Shown here one piece after another: positions 8,462 through 18,307 of a DNA stretch of 47,202 nucleotides. The notes beneath the pieces were generated by a model. It was not told the DNA's origin. It saw only the letters and a program-made list of their open reading frames with translations, and made no database searches. Position numbers and translations under genes: made by a program. The number at the start of each line of letters is the position of its first letter. Positions within the stretch are counted from its first letter, which is position 1. The stretch spans positions 1 to 47,202 of the forward strand of contig NZ_MAOC01000073.1 in assembly GCF_001884135.1 (NCBI RefSeq), in the 5' to 3' direction. This DNA comes from Bacillus nitratireducens (GTDB lineage Bacteria; Bacillota; Bacilli; Bacillales; Bacillaceae_G).

Positions 8462-9229
8462 ATGCGAAATATATTAAGTGTAGAAAAAATTGAAAAATAT
8501 TACGGTAATAAAGATAATGTAACAAAGGCTATAGATAATATTAGTTTTAAGGTAGATGAGGGAGAATTTGTTGGGATAATGGGGCCTTCAGGAAGTGGCA
8601 AAACTACATTACTTAACTGTATATCAACGATTGATCATGTTACGACGGGAAAAATAATGATAAATAATAGTGACATTACGCGGTTAAAATCAAAATCACT
8701 AGATAAGTTTAGACAAAATGAATTAGGGTTTATATTTCAGGACTTTAATTTATTAGATACTCTTACCGCTTATGAAAATATTGCCCTAGCGTTAACTATA
8801 AAAGGTGAGGAAAGTTCAGAAATTGATGGGAAAATACAAGCAGTTGCAAAATATTTAGACATTGAACAAGTATTAAGCAAATACCCTTATCAAATGTCAG
8901 GCGGACAAAAACAAAGGGTTGGTTCGGCAAGAGCTATCGTAACAGATCCATCTTTAGTACTTGCAGATGAACCAACAGGATCGTTAGATTCTAAATCAGC
9001 TAGATTATTACTTGAAAGATTTGAAAGTTTAAATAAGGATTTAAAAGCTACCATACTTATGGTTACTCATGATGCATTTACAGCAAGCTATGCTCATAGA
9101 ATTCTTTTTATTAATGATGGCAAAATATTTATCGAGTTGGTAAGAGGAAATGATTCCAGAAAAGAGTTCTTTACTAAAATTATCGAAGTTATAACCCTTC
9201 TTGGAGGTGACGATAATAATGTACTCTAA
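8462..9229 (+). CDS. BceA-like ABC transporter ATPase
   Basis: A 255-residue ATPase of the BceAB (peptide-7 exporter) type, which with its permease confers resistance to bacitracin, lantibiotics or similar cell-wall peptides. Walker A is GPSGSGKTT (about 41-49), Q-loop FIFQDFNLL, signature MSGGQKQRV, Walker B LVLADEPTGSLD and H-loop MVTHD. After the signature it reads GSARAI instead of the common AAARAL. The start has AAGGAG upstream and the gene overlaps the permease by 11 bp, so the two are translationally coupled. It is the first gene of a four-gene ABC-permease-regulator-kinase cluster. Confidence 0.93.
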   Translation: MRNILSVEKIEKYYGNKDNVTKAIDNISFKVDEGEFVGIMGPSGSGKTTLLNCISTIDHVTTGKIMINNSDITRLKSKSLDKFRQNELGFIFQDFNLLDTLTAYENIALALTIKGEESSEIDGKIQAVAKYLDIEQVLSKYPYQMSGGQKQRVGSARAIVTDPSLVLADEPTGSLDSKSARLLLERFESLNKDLKATILMVTHDAFTASYAHRILFINDGKIFIELVRGNDSRKEFFTKIIEVITLLGGDDNNVL

Positions 9230-11201
9230 GCTTGCTATTGGGAATGTAAAGAAAAGTTTTAAAGATTATGCAATATATTTCTTAACACTAACACTGGCTG
9301 TTTGTATATTTTATAGCTTTAACTCAATAGAATCACAAAAGGCACTTATGGAAATTAACGCTTCAGATAGAAAGTATGTGCCTACAGTTATGAACGCTAT
9401 CTCAAATGTGTCAGTATTTGTATCCGTAATATTAGGTGGTTTAATATTGTATGCAAATAATTTCTTAATTAAAAAACGTAAGAAAGAATTAGGAATATAC
9501 ATGACTTTAGGTATGGGAAGAGGAAACATATCCAGAATATTAGTAACAGAGACATTTCTAGTTGGCGTTATATCTTTAGTGAGTGGACTTATAATAGGTA
9601 TTGGAGTATCGCAGGGTTTATCTACATTTGCATTAAAGCTATTTGACTTGCCCATTAATAAATATAAATTTGCAATTTCAACAGGTGCTATAGGTAAAAG
9701 CGTATTATACTTTGGAATCATGTTTTTACTTGTTATGTTATTTAATGTATATGTTGTTTCTAAATACAAAATAATTGATATGTTAACAGCAGGTAGAAAA
9801 AACGAAGATGTAAAATTTAGAAATCCTCTTATCTATGTAATCACATTTATTATGTGTGTAGCATCACTTGGATATGCATATGTGACTGTACTAAAAATCG
9901 GATTGAATTTTACTAATCCTATGCTCGTGGTATCAATCATTCTTGGCATATTAGGTACATTGCTGTTTTTCTTTAGTTTGTCTGGATTTATATTATATGT
10001 TGTAAAGAAGAATAAAAAAGTCTATTTTAAAGGGTTAAATATATTTATCATCAAACAAATAAATAGTAAGGTGAATACAAATTTTATATCCATGTCTGTA
10101 ATCTGTTTAATGTTATGCCTTACAATGGTGGCTTTATCTACAGGAATCAGCTTTAACAGAATGATGGACGCAACAACGAAAGAAATAACACCATTTGATG
10201 CCAGTATTACGTTGGAGAATAAGGATGAAAGTTACACTATAGAAGATGTATTAAATAAATTTAATTTTAAAATAAGTAATAACGAAAAATATGTATCTTA
10301 TAATGTATATCAAACAGGGATGGAAGTGGTGGACTTTGTACCAGAACTTAAAGATTATAATCACAGTATAGATTTCATTAAAGTATCTGATTATAATAAA
10401 ATTTTAAATCTTAAAGGTGAAAAGGAAATCACTTTAAATAACAATGAAATTTTACTTTTATCAAATGAAAGCCGGTTTGTTAATTCGACAAATGAAAGAT
10501 TAAAAAATAGCAATAAGGTGAATATTAAAGAAAAAGAATATTTGGTAAAAAACGCTAAGGTTATACAAGAGAATCTTTACACTTATGATGTGCGAACTAA
10601 TTACTTCACAATTGTTATAAATGATGAGTTTTTATCAGGCCACAAAATTACTGCATCCGTACTTAATGTAAATTATTTAGATGGAAATAGAGAAGAATAT
10701 AATAAAAAATATGATAACGTTGCACGGGGCTTTTATGACGAAAATGGTCCGAAATTAAATATTAATCGTATAGCAGGCAAATCAAAGGATGAAGTTTATG
10801 CAGGAAGTAAGGGATTGAAAACTATCGTACTGTTTATTGGGATATATATAGGTATTGTATTTTTAATAACGAGTATGGCTGTATTAGCTCTTCAACAATT
10901 GTCAGAAGCCAGTGATAGCATAAATCGATATAAATCTTTGAAGAGAATTGGTTCAAACGGAACAATGATCGACAAAACGATTTTTATTCAAACTTTCGTA
11001 TACTTTAGTCTTCCAGTTTTTCTTGCCATAATTCATTCTATAGTTGGAATTTATGTAGTCAATTATTATATTAACACGTTTCAACAAACAGACATTATTT
11101 TACCAGCATTGATGACGGGCTTAGTATTTCTTGTAGTTTATGTAGTATATTTCTACACGACATATGTCGGGTATAAAAATATTGTAAAAAGTAATACTTG
11201 A
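9219..11201 (+). CDS. BceB-like ABC transporter permease
   Basis: A 660-residue FtsX-domain permease. The start at 9219 (MYSKLAIGNVKKSFKDYAIY) is preferred because GGAGG lies 11 nt upstream and because BceB proteins start this way. Layout: one N-terminal segment, a group of three FtsX segments (KKELGIYMTLGMGRGNI is the usual cytoplasmic motif), further segments, a large extracytoplasmic domain (about residues 310-525) and a last set of membrane segments. In this family the large external domain recognises peptide antibiotics and the permease also signals to the partner BceS kinase, encoded just downstream. Confidence 0.92.
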   Translation: MYSKLAIGNVKKSFKDYAIYFLTLTLAVCIFYSFNSIESQKALMEINASDRKYVPTVMNAISNVSVFVSVILGGLILYANNFLIKKRKKELGIYMTLGMGRGNISRILVTETFLVGVISLVSGLIIGIGVSQGLSTFALKLFDLPINKYKFAISTGAIGKSVLYFGIMFLLVMLFNVYVVSKYKIIDMLTAGRKNEDVKFRNPLIYVITFIMCVASLGYAYVTVLKIGLNFTNPMLVVSIILGILGTLLFFFSLSGFILYVVKKNKKVYFKGLNIFIIKQINSKVNTNFISMSVICLMLCLTMVALSTGISFNRMMDATTKEITPFDASITLENKDESYTIEDVLNKFNFKISNNEKYVSYNVYQTGMEVVDFVPELKDYNHSIDFIKVSDYNKILNLKGEKEITLNNNEILLLSNESRFVNSTNERLKNSNKVNIKEKEYLVKNAKVIQENLYTYDVRTNYFTIVINDEFLSGHKITASVLNVNYLDGNREEYNKKYDNVARGFYDENGPKLNINRIAGKSKDEVYAGSKGLKTIVLFIGIYIGIVFLITSMAVLALQQLSEASDSINRYKSLKRIGSNGTMIDKTIFIQTFVYFSLPVFLAIIHSIVGIYVVNYYINTFQQTDIILPALMTGLVFLVVYVVYFYTTYVGYKNIVKSNT

Positions 11202-11217
11202 TTTTATAATGCTCATT

Positions 11218-11256
11218 AGGGCTATTACACCTTGTTTCTCAAGAGGTAATAGCCTT
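11218..11256. promoter_or_regulatory. Intercistronic hairpin between permease and regulator genes
   Basis: AGGGCTATTAC and GTAATAGCCTT form an 11-bp stem with a 17-nt loop. Only a weak T-rich tail follows, so it may attenuate transcription or protect mRNA ends between the transporter and sensor genes instead of fully terminating. Confidence 0.5.
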
Positions 11257-11282
11257 ATATTCTGTATAGGGAGAGAAAAGTC

Positions 11283-11954
11283 ATGAAAAAAATCATTCTG
11301 ATTGAAGATGACGAAATCATCAGAGAAGAATTACAAAATTTTTTTATAAAGTATGGATATGAAGTAAAGGCTCCCACAGATTTTAATCATATTATCAAAT
11401 ATATAGAAAGTGAGAATGCAGACCTTATATTACTAGACATAAATCTTCCTGTGTTCGATGGCTATTATATATGCAGAGAAATACGTAAAACTTCATATGT
11501 TCCAATCATCATGGTTACAAGCAGAGATAGTGATGTAGATGAACTAATAAGTATGAATTTAGGAGCAGATGATTTTATAACAAAGCCTTATAATACAGAA
11601 ATACTATTAGCAAGAGTAACAAATATTTTAAGAAGAACATCTGGAGATTTCAAGACGAATCATATCTTAATCTATAGAGATTTTAATTTAAATCTTTCGA
11701 ATGCAACAGTTACTTATCAAGACAAGTCTGTAGAGTTAACTAAAAATGAAGTTAAGATACTCTCATGCTTAATAAATAATCGCGGTAATATTGTAAAAAG
11801 AGATACACTCATGGAAACCTTATGGAAATCTGATTATTTTGTGGATGATGCCACCTTAACTGTTAATATAAATAGAGTAAGAAAAAAGCTTGAAGAGATA
11901 GGTATAGAAAATCCAATTGCAACAAGAAGAAATTTAGGGTATATAATGCCATGA
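11283..11954 (+). CDS. BceR-like OmpR-family response regulator
   Basis: A 223-residue regulator. The receiver domain has the acidic pair EDDE near residue 8, phospho-acceptor Asp52 in LILLDINLP, the switch Thr in MVTSRD and Lys in FITKPY. The C-terminal winged helix has LTKNEVKILSCL and the end RRNLGYIMP. It should activate the upstream transporter genes when its kinase senses peptide flux through the permease. GGGAGAG precedes the start; its stop overlaps the kinase start (ATGA). Confidence 0.92.
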   Translation: MKKIILIEDDEIIREELQNFFIKYGYEVKAPTDFNHIIKYIESENADLILLDINLPVFDGYYICREIRKTSYVPIIMVTSRDSDVDELISMNLGADDFITKPYNTEILLARVTNILRRTSGDFKTNHILIYRDFNLNLSNATVTYQDKSVELTKNEVKILSCLINNRGNIVKRDTLMETLWKSDYFVDDATLTVNINRVRKKLEEIGIENPIATRRNLGYIMP

Positions 11955-12973
11955 ATATAGGTGAATTTATTAAAGATAAAATGGTAGTAATACTATCTAA
12001 TGTACTGGTATTTATTATATTAGCAGGTATATTGCTGACTGCGAATGTTCAGTTCATTATAATATTCTTTGTCTTTTGTATTTGGTTTTTTCCATTGATT
12101 TCATATATGGCTATAGAATTTATAAAATGTAGAAATTATTATAATGAGATTAATGGCATATTAGAAAACTTGGAGAAAAAATACCTACTTCCAGAGGTAG
12201 TAAAGGAAGCAAACTTTATACATGGGGAAAAATTTAACGCTATACTGAAAGAAGTAAGTAGAGATATGCATGAAAATGTAAAGTATTATAGAGATATGCA
12301 GTTGGATTACAGAGAATATATAGAGAAATGGGTGCATGAAATTAAGACACCAATAGCTTCTACAAAGCTTATAATTGAAAATAATCAAAATGAAGTAACG
12401 AATAAAATTGACTCTCAAATGGATCGAATTGAGGGGTTTGTTGAACAGGTTCTGTATTATTCTCGAAGCTCTAACGTGAATAAAGACTATATGATAAAGC
12501 CAATCAACCTTGATAATGTAGTAAGGAATGTAATTAAAAGAAACTATAGGGATTTTATTCATAAGAGAATAAAATTAGATATACAGGATATTGATGAGAT
12601 TGTATATAGTGATGGGAAATGGATTGAATTTATTATTAATCAAATAATAGGAAATTCTATAAAGTACTCAAATAACAAAGAACAAATGATACGTATATAC
12701 ACAATTAAGAAAACTAACTCAGTAATACTAACTATAGAGGATAATGGAGTAGGGATAGTAACTAAAGATATAAATAGAGTTTTTGAGAAAGGGTTTACTG
12801 GAGAGAATGGAAGAAGATTTAGCAAAAGTACAGGAATGGGCTTGTATCTATGCGAAAAACTATGTTCAAAATTAGGATTGAAAATTGGCATTGAATCTGA
12901 AGTGAATAAAGGAACTAGAGTTACATTAATATTTCCTTTATCAGGTATGGCAACTTTTGAGTCTTATTTATAA
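11951..12973 (+). CDS. BceS-like intramembrane-sensing histidine kinase
   Basis: A 340-residue kinase with two N-terminal membrane helices (about 12-30 and 33-55) and almost no extracellular loop, the hallmark of BceS-type kinases that rely on the ABC permease for sensing. The H-box is KWVHEIKTP with His129, N-box IIGNSIKYSNN, G1 DNGVGI, F-box GFTG, and G2 STGMGLYL. It forms a complete module with the three upstream genes. Confidence 0.92.
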   Translation: MNIGEFIKDKMVVILSNVLVFIILAGILLTANVQFIIIFFVFCIWFFPLISYMAIEFIKCRNYYNEINGILENLEKKYLLPEVVKEANFIHGEKFNAILKEVSRDMHENVKYYRDMQLDYREYIEKWVHEIKTPIASTKLIIENNQNEVTNKIDSQMDRIEGFVEQVLYYSRSSNVNKDYMIKPINLDNVVRNVIKRNYRDFIHKRIKLDIQDIDEIVYSDGKWIEFIINQIIGNSIKYSNNKEQMIRIYTIKKTNSVILTIEDNGVGIVTKDINRVFEKGFTGENGRRFSKSTGMGLYLCEKLCSKLGLKIGIESEVNKGTRVTLIFPLSGMATFESYL

Positions 12974-13026
12974 AAGAAATGCTGCCATCTTCCCACGAAT
13001 TTCATATGAAACTTATAAACAAATGT

Positions 13027-13067
13027 AAAACGGTATGAAAAGAGTAGAAATTCTCTTCATACCGTTT
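13027..13067. terminator. Terminator after the first Bce module
   Basis: A long inverted repeat (AAAACGGTATGAA...TTCATACCGTTT) 54 nt beyond the kinase stop, in the gap between convergent operons. Confidence 0.8.
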
Positions 13068-13140
13068 GTATTATTTAGACATTGAATATATTGGTATATG
13101 TAATTAAAGACTATGCTCTTTATCCATTTCAAACAATGTA

Positions 13141-13170
13141 AAAAAACACCCGCGATTGTTCGAGGGTGTT
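13141..13170 (-). terminator. Terminator of the minus-strand BceAB operon
   Basis: AACACCC ... GGGTGTT hairpin followed, on the minus strand, by a run of T. It lies about 75 nt past the permease stop. Confidence 0.7.
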
Positions 13171-13245
13171 ACTTCGCCTGTTTAAACTCCTACAGTAAAA
13201 CAGGGTCCGATTATGTTGATACTTTTTATAAATAACATCATTACA

Positions 13246-15078
13246 TTAATTTTCTTTCGGAAGCACAATTCTTTTATACAATTGAACTGTAATGAAGTAA
13301 TAAATCGAGTAAATCACTACGAAAATAACAATTGGTAACCAAATACGAAAATATGGATCAATCAAAAGGGCTCCGAACATGTTCATACCAACTAATACAT
13401 GAACAATGCCAACAATTGCTGGGACTAAGAACACGAAGAATAACTCCTTATAAATCGATTGTGTTAATAACTCTCGGCGAACACCGATTTTACGAAGCAT
13501 TTGATAACGCGTACAATCTTTGGATGCACCAGACAAAACTTTAAACATAAGGCAACTTGCCATCATTGCTAAAAATGCAATTCCGACGAAGAATCCCATG
13601 AACATCAATCCACTGAACATGCCATGATAAGAATCATACATTCGATATTTACTCTTTAGTTCTTCAGGTTTCATACTTGTATATTTAGCTAACTGTAATT
13701 CGTCAAGTTGTTTCCATTCCTTTAAGTATGATTTAAAATTATCTGTTTTCCCAATAAACACAGTACTTTCTCGACCCTCTATACTATGGTACATGTTTTT
13801 GTCTACAATTTTTATTTCATGATCAGGATACATATAATATGGCTGGATTATTTCGAAAGCTTCACTCCATTGTTGCGGTGACTTCTTCACGTTTGCACCA
13901 ATTGGCAACTCTTCTGAAACTCTCTTTGTTTTCCCAAACTCTGCTCTCTCATTACTATTTTTCAATACTAAAGGACGATTTTTCTCTAAATCCTCTTTTA
14001 AATAGTAAATAGACTGACCATCTATTTTGTAATGATATTCAAGCTTCTCTGTAAATAAGATAGTATTCAAAATTTTCTTTTCTTCAGTTGTTGGATTATG
14101 AACGACTGAATCGTAAATTTCACTACCATTAACCATTTTTATTACGTTGTTTTTAAATGCCATACCACCAGAAATCCCACCAGCTCCAAGGGCCACTAAC
14201 ATTGCTACCGTGGCAAGCACATTTGCTAGGCTATTCATACGAAAATTTAATTGTGCAAAAGTAAAAGCATTGAGGCCTTTCTCACAACGTTTTTTATTAC
14301 TCTTTAACTTGTTAATCATAACTGGGAGAAGTGATCCAAATAAAAGGTAAGTACCAAAGGTTGCTGTGGTCAATCCAAGGGCCATTAATCCAAGAGCAGC
14401 CATTCCCGCTTGTGGAATATAGGTCAGTGATGCATAACCAATACCTAACAAAATTAAACCAAGGAATGCAACTACAACTGTCATTTTTCCTTTTACCGCG
14501 ACACGTTCTGTTTGTGCATCTGCATGTACAAGTTGTAATACGGAAAATCGTACTAATTTAATACTACTCATAATTGCTGATAGTACAAATAGTGCAAAGA
14601 AGAAGATGCACGTAACAGTTATAGATGGAATATAAAATGCTTGATAACCCTCACCAGGAAATTCCAATTGCTTCATTAGTAACTGTCCGATACCTTCTGC
14701 AAGTCCTACTCCAACTGTAATTCCAATCGCAAGAGACGCTGCGCCTAATACGATTGTTTCAATAAACATAAGTAGTGTAACTTTATGCTTTTTTGCTCCT
14801 AACATCATATACATACCAAACTCTTTTTGGCGAAGAGATACTAAGAAAGAGTTTGCATATAAAATGTAGAAAAATGTTATAATCGCTAACAGAAAGGAAC
14901 CAATGTGGAATATAGATACAATATCCCGAATAGAAGAGCTAGATTCAAGAAACGTTTTATTTAATGATAACGTTTGAAACATATAAAAAGTTGAAATAGC
15001 TACAATCAAACCAACAAGTAAGACAATATAGTCTTGTAACTTACTTTTTAACCCTGACATGGAAAGTTTAAATAACAC
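13246..15078 (-). CDS. BceB-like ABC permease of the second module
   Basis: A 610-residue FtsX-type permease. The GTG start at 15078 (MLFKLSMSGLKSK) follows GGAAGGAAG, 16 nt after the ATPase stop. Features are the first membrane segment, KEFGMYMMLGAKKHKV in the first FtsX loop, a large external domain (about residues 300-480) and a C-terminal FtsX set with RYQMLRKIGVRRELL. It works with the ATPase encoded just upstream as a detoxification or sensing pump for membrane-active peptides; the true substrate is unknown. Confidence 0.92.
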   Translation of the reverse strand: MLFKLSMSGLKSKLQDYIVLLVGLIVAISTFYMFQTLSLNKTFLESSSSIRDIVSIFHIGSFLLAIITFFYILYANSFLVSLRQKEFGMYMMLGAKKHKVTLLMFIETIVLGAASLAIGITVGVGLAEGIGQLLMKQLEFPGEGYQAFYIPSITVTCIFFFALFVLSAIMSSIKLVRFSVLQLVHADAQTERVAVKGKMTVVVAFLGLILLGIGYASLTYIPQAGMAALGLMALGLTTATFGTYLLFGSLLPVMINKLKSNKKRCEKGLNAFTFAQLNFRMNSLANVLATVAMLVALGAGGISGGMAFKNNVIKMVNGSEIYDSVVHNPTTEEKKILNTILFTEKLEYHYKIDGQSIYYLKEDLEKNRPLVLKNSNERAEFGKTKRVSEELPIGANVKKSPQQWSEAFEIIQPYYMYPDHEIKIVDKNMYHSIEGRESTVFIGKTDNFKSYLKEWKQLDELQLAKYTSMKPEELKSKYRMYDSYHGMFSGLMFMGFFVGIAFLAMMASCLMFKVLSGASKDCTRYQMLRKIGVRRELLTQSIYKELFFVFLVPAIVGIVHVLVGMNMFGALLIDPYFRIWLPIVIFVVIYSIYYFITVQLYKRIVLPKEN

Positions 15079-15094
15079 GATTGAACTTCCTTCC

Positions 15095-15856
15095 TTACGC
15101 TTTTTGTGTGCCTAAGTTTGCAAGCACGTCTAAAATTTCTTTATAGAATTCTTCACGGGTACCACCGCGATGAATTTCTTTATATAACTCACCATCTTGA
15201 ATGAATAAAATACGCTGACAGTAACTTGCGCTGTAAGGATCATGCGTAACCATCATAATGGATACACCTTGCTCTTTATTTAAGCTTGTCATGGCATCAA
15301 GTAAACTCGTTGCATTTTTAGAATCTAGAGCTCCAGTTGGTTCGTCTCCCAAAATAATTGCTGGTTCATGAACTAACGCACGTGCTGCTGCGGAGCGTTG
15401 CTTTTGTCCACCAGACACTTCAGAAGGATATTTTGGAAGTATAGCTGTAATACCTAATATATCAGCTACTTTTTCTACTTTCTTTCCAATATTACGAGAT
15501 GCAACACCTTGAAGGGAAAGTGGTAGCGCGATATTTTCATATATAGATAAATTCTCTAATAAGTTAAAGTCTTGGAAAATGAATCCTAATTTTTGCGAAC
15601 GGAAATCAGAAAGCTCACCTTGCTTCATTTTCGTAATATCCGTTCCTGCAATTTCAACAACGCCGCCCGTTGCTGTGTCTAACGTTGAAATTACATTTAA
15701 TAATGTTGTTTTACCAGAACCAGAAGGGCCCATAATACCGACAAACTCCCCCTCTTGAATTGAGAATGATACACCTTTTAATGCGTGTGATTGATTCTCA
15801 CCTTTTTTACCGTACAATTTTTGAATGTTTTTTACATCTACAACTGGTTTTATCAT
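15095..15856 (-). CDS. BceA-like ABC ATPase of the second module
   Basis: A 253-residue ATPase: Walker A GPSGSGKTT, Q-loop FIFQDFNLL, signature VSGGQKQR, Walker B IILGDEPTGALD, and H-loop MVTHDP. The start has AGGAGG 8 nt upstream. It is the first gene of a two-gene operon with its permease. A terminator (16073-16100) and a 16-bp palindrome (16045-16060) lie upstream, so the operon has its own promoter separate from the two-component genes. Confidence 0.93.
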   Translation of the reverse strand: MIKPVVDVKNIQKLYGKKGENQSHALKGVSFSIQEGEFVGIMGPSGSGKTTLLNVISTLDTATGGVVEIAGTDITKMKQGELSDFRSQKLGFIFQDFNLLENLSIYENIALPLSLQGVASRNIGKKVEKVADILGITAILPKYPSEVSGGQKQRSAAARALVHEPAIILGDEPTGALDSKNATSLLDAMTSLNKEQGVSIMMVTHDPYSASYCQRILFIQDGELYKEIHRGGTREEFYKEILDVLANLGTQKA

Positions 15857-16044
15857 ATATATCCTCCTACGTTTTTTTATTTCATTACAATAAGCTACTA
15901 TGTTTGTTTACTACTAACAAAATAGTCATGTTGCATTCACCCTAAAGCTACAATGAAATCTATCCTTTTATCTCCTTTGCTCATCTCATCACTTTGAATA
16001 CACCCATGATAAACTATGAAAATTAGGAAACACCCTGTAAAATC

Positions 16045-16060
16045 CTTAAGAATTCTTAAG
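16045..16060. promoter_or_regulatory. Palindromic / direct-repeat operator candidate (copy 1)
   Basis: CTTAAGAATTCTTAAG, which is also two TCTTAAG-type half-sites spaced by 10 bp as OmpR-family regulators like them. It lies about 190 nt upstream of the minus-strand ATPase start, just after the terminator of the kinase gene. An identical copy occurs at 18292-18307. Confidence 0.55.
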
Positions 16061-16072
16061 TTTTATAAAAAA

Positions 16073-16100
16073 AGCTTATGGAACCTGTAATTCCATAAGC
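16073..16100 (-). terminator. Terminator of the second two-component operon
   Basis: GCTTATGGAA ... TTCCATAAGC hairpin with a T-run on the minus strand, directly after the kinase stop. Confidence 0.75.
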
Positions 16101-16104
16101 CAAT

Positions 16105-17181
16105 CTATTTGATTGGATGTTCAACAATAAAGGACATCCAGCCATCTTTATATTCTGCATGTATATTACCGTGATGAAGTTCAACAATTCTTTTTGAGAT
16201 AGCAAGTCCCAGACCGTTTCCTTGGTCATCTTTTCTTGCCTTGTCCCCCCTGAAAAACCTTTCAAACAACTTATTTGGATCGCTAACAGGCGGTTTCTCA
16301 ACTTTATTTGAAACTTTCAAAATCGCTTTGTTATCTATTCGTTCAAGACATACGGATAATTCGGATGGTTTTATGCTGTACTTTATCGCATTCATAAAGA
16401 GATTTTCATATACACGTACCATTTTTTCTACATCTATGAAGATAGGTATTGTTTCTTCCGTGATAGATCTTTGAACGATTAAACTTTCCTTTTCAAATAT
16501 AGGTATGTATTCTCCAACTATTTGTTCCAACAAACCTGATAAATCAACTTCATTAAGGTTTAACTTAGCATCTATACCAGATAAACGAGTATACTCAAAC
16601 AGCTCATCAATTAAATATTTCAGTCTCTGAGACTTTGAATACGTGGTTTCAAGGTATTCCTGTAATTGTATGTTACTGTTGTATTGCCCTCTTTTTAATA
16701 AATCTATATAGCCAATAATTGATGTTAAAGGTGTGCGCAAATCGTGAGATACATTGGTGATAAGTTCATTTTTTGTACGTTCTAATTGTCTTTCTTGTTC
16801 AAATGTATTCTCCAATTCCTTGGACATATAGTTGATATTTTGAGCAAGTTGGGTCAATTCGTCCTTCCCATTAATCCCAATTGTCAAACCCAGTTTTCCA
16901 TTTGCAATATCATTCACATTTTCCGAAATGAGCTTCAAATATGCTATTTTCTTTCGAACCAGTAGCAAAAAGATTACTATAAAGTTTAAGATTGCGAACG
17001 TAAATAAGAACAACATTGCGAGTCTCACTTCAAACAAGCCAAAATCTTTGTGTTTTACAAAGAATGGATCTATGACGTATTGCACAATGAGGATTGTTAA
17101 ACCAAATGAAATAAAAAAACCAACTGCAACAGCACCAAGAAGTTTTATAATGATCCTATTTCTAAAACTAACATTCTTCAT
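16105..17181 (-). CDS. HAMP-containing sensor histidine kinase
   Basis: A 358-residue kinase. Two membrane helices (about 12-34 and 48-70) surround a short loop, then a HAMP domain (about 71-125), an H-box with His146 in NVSHDLRTPLTS, an N-box NAIKYS, and G-box DDQGNGLGLAIS. It is closer to VanS/PhoR-like kinases than to short BceS kinases, so it could sense by itself. The start overlaps the regulator stop (ATGA). Its neighbour is a BceAB transporter, so it probably controls peptide resistance. Confidence 0.9.
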   Translation of the reverse strand: MKNVSFRNRIIIKLLGAVAVGFFISFGLTILIVQYVIDPFFVKHKDFGLFEVRLAMLFLFTFAILNFIVIFLLLVRKKIAYLKLISENVNDIANGKLGLTIGINGKDELTQLAQNINYMSKELENTFEQERQLERTKNELITNVSHDLRTPLTSIIGYIDLLKRGQYNSNIQLQEYLETTYSKSQRLKYLIDELFEYTRLSGIDAKLNLNEVDLSGLLEQIVGEYIPIFEKESLIVQRSITEETIPIFIDVEKMVRVYENLFMNAIKYSIKPSELSVCLERIDNKAILKVSNKVEKPPVSDPNKLFERFFRGDKARKDDQGNGLGLAISKRIVELHHGNIHAEYKDGWMSFIVEHPIK

Positions 17182-17864
17182 ATTTTATACCCAATTCCCC
17201 AAACAGTTTTAATGTAAATGGGATGTTTAGAATCTTCTTCAATTTTGTCTCTTATTTTTGTAATATGCACCATGACAGTATTATCTGATTTATAAAAAAC
17301 CTCTTTCCAAACTGATTCATATATTTTTGCAACACTCAGGACAATTCCTTTGTTACGGACAAGTAGTTCGAGAATATCAAACTCTTTTGGTGTTAGTCTT
17401 GTTTCTTTTCTCCTTACCCATACTTGACGAGTATCAGTATTCACGGTTAAGTCACCAATTTCTAGTATGCTTTTATTATGTTCGATTGACGTATTGTATT
17501 TTTTAAACCTTCTTAATTGGGATTTTACCCTAGCGATTAATTCCAATGGGTTAAATGGCTTTGATAAATAATCATCAGCACCAGAGGCCAGTCCCTGAAT
17601 TTTGTCTATATCCTCAGATTTTGCAGATAGCATAATGATAGGCATATTGCGATTTTCCCTAATCGTCATACAAGCTTCAATACCATCCATATTCGGCATC
17701 ATAATATCTAAAATAATCAAATCAAATTCTTTTTCTTCTAACAATTGTAAAGCTTCCAAAGCATCTTCTGCCTTTTGCGTTTTTAGGCCTTCATTTTCCA
17801 GGTATACAGAGATAAGATTTCTAATCTCTTTATCATCATCAACAATAAGAATGTTTGACTCCAT
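17178..17864 (-). CDS. OmpR-family response regulator of the second module
   Basis: A 228-residue regulator. The start at 17864 (MESNILIVDDD) is used because GGAGG sits 7 nt upstream; an in-frame TTG 15 nt earlier is less likely. The receiver has acidic residues VDDD, phospho-acceptor Asp53 (LIILDIMMP), MLSAK and YLSKPF; the winged helix has LTPKEFDILELL and ends TVWGIGYKI. It is transcribed with the kinase. Likely targets are the palindrome-bearing regions at 16045 and 18292. Confidence 0.92.
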   Translation of the reverse strand: MESNILIVDDDKEIRNLISVYLENEGLKTQKAEDALEALQLLEEKEFDLIILDIMMPNMDGIEACMTIRENRNMPIIMLSAKSEDIDKIQGLASGADDYLSKPFNPLELIARVKSQLRRFKKYNTSIEHNKSILEIGDLTVNTDTRQVWVRRKETRLTPKEFDILELLVRNKGIVLSVAKIYESVWKEVFYKSDNTVMVHITKIRDKIEEDSKHPIYIKTVWGIGYKI

Positions 17865-18291
17865 TTTATTCCTCCACAAGTTTTCTTATATTTAACATTT
17901 AAAAACAATTGCTGGTGAGACATGTCTATCGTCTCTTTATTGTAAACCTAACAGTGAAAAACAAGAAACAACATACTGAATATAGGGATACTGTTCATTA
18001 TATTAAGGCTAAACCATATCCAATTCATTAGATTCCATCTACTTTTAATTAACTTTCCTTTGAATACCCCTGAGCTTGTTCAAATTTCGACAATGTTTAT
18101 TTTCTTCAATTCAGTTCCCTTAATTAATTTGTCTCTAAGAAATCTAGGACTTGGAAGGGTTGGAACGACTAATTTTTTGTACATTGTATACAGAAATAAG
18201 AAAGCGAATTGTATTCATAATTAACACACCGTATGTTTGCATTCATAATCATACTCTAGAGTCCAAACCTTAAGAAATAGGGGCAAAAGTT

Positions 18292-18307
18292 CTTAAGAAT
18301 TCTTAAG
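18292..18307. promoter_or_regulatory. Palindromic / direct-repeat operator candidate (copy 2)
   Basis: CTTAAGAATTCTTAAG, identical to the copy at 16045-16060; a further half-site CCTTAAG lies nearby at 18269-18275. It is about 430 nt upstream of the regulator gene, far for a promoter but on the same side, in a 950-bp gap that holds no gene. Confidence 0.5.
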
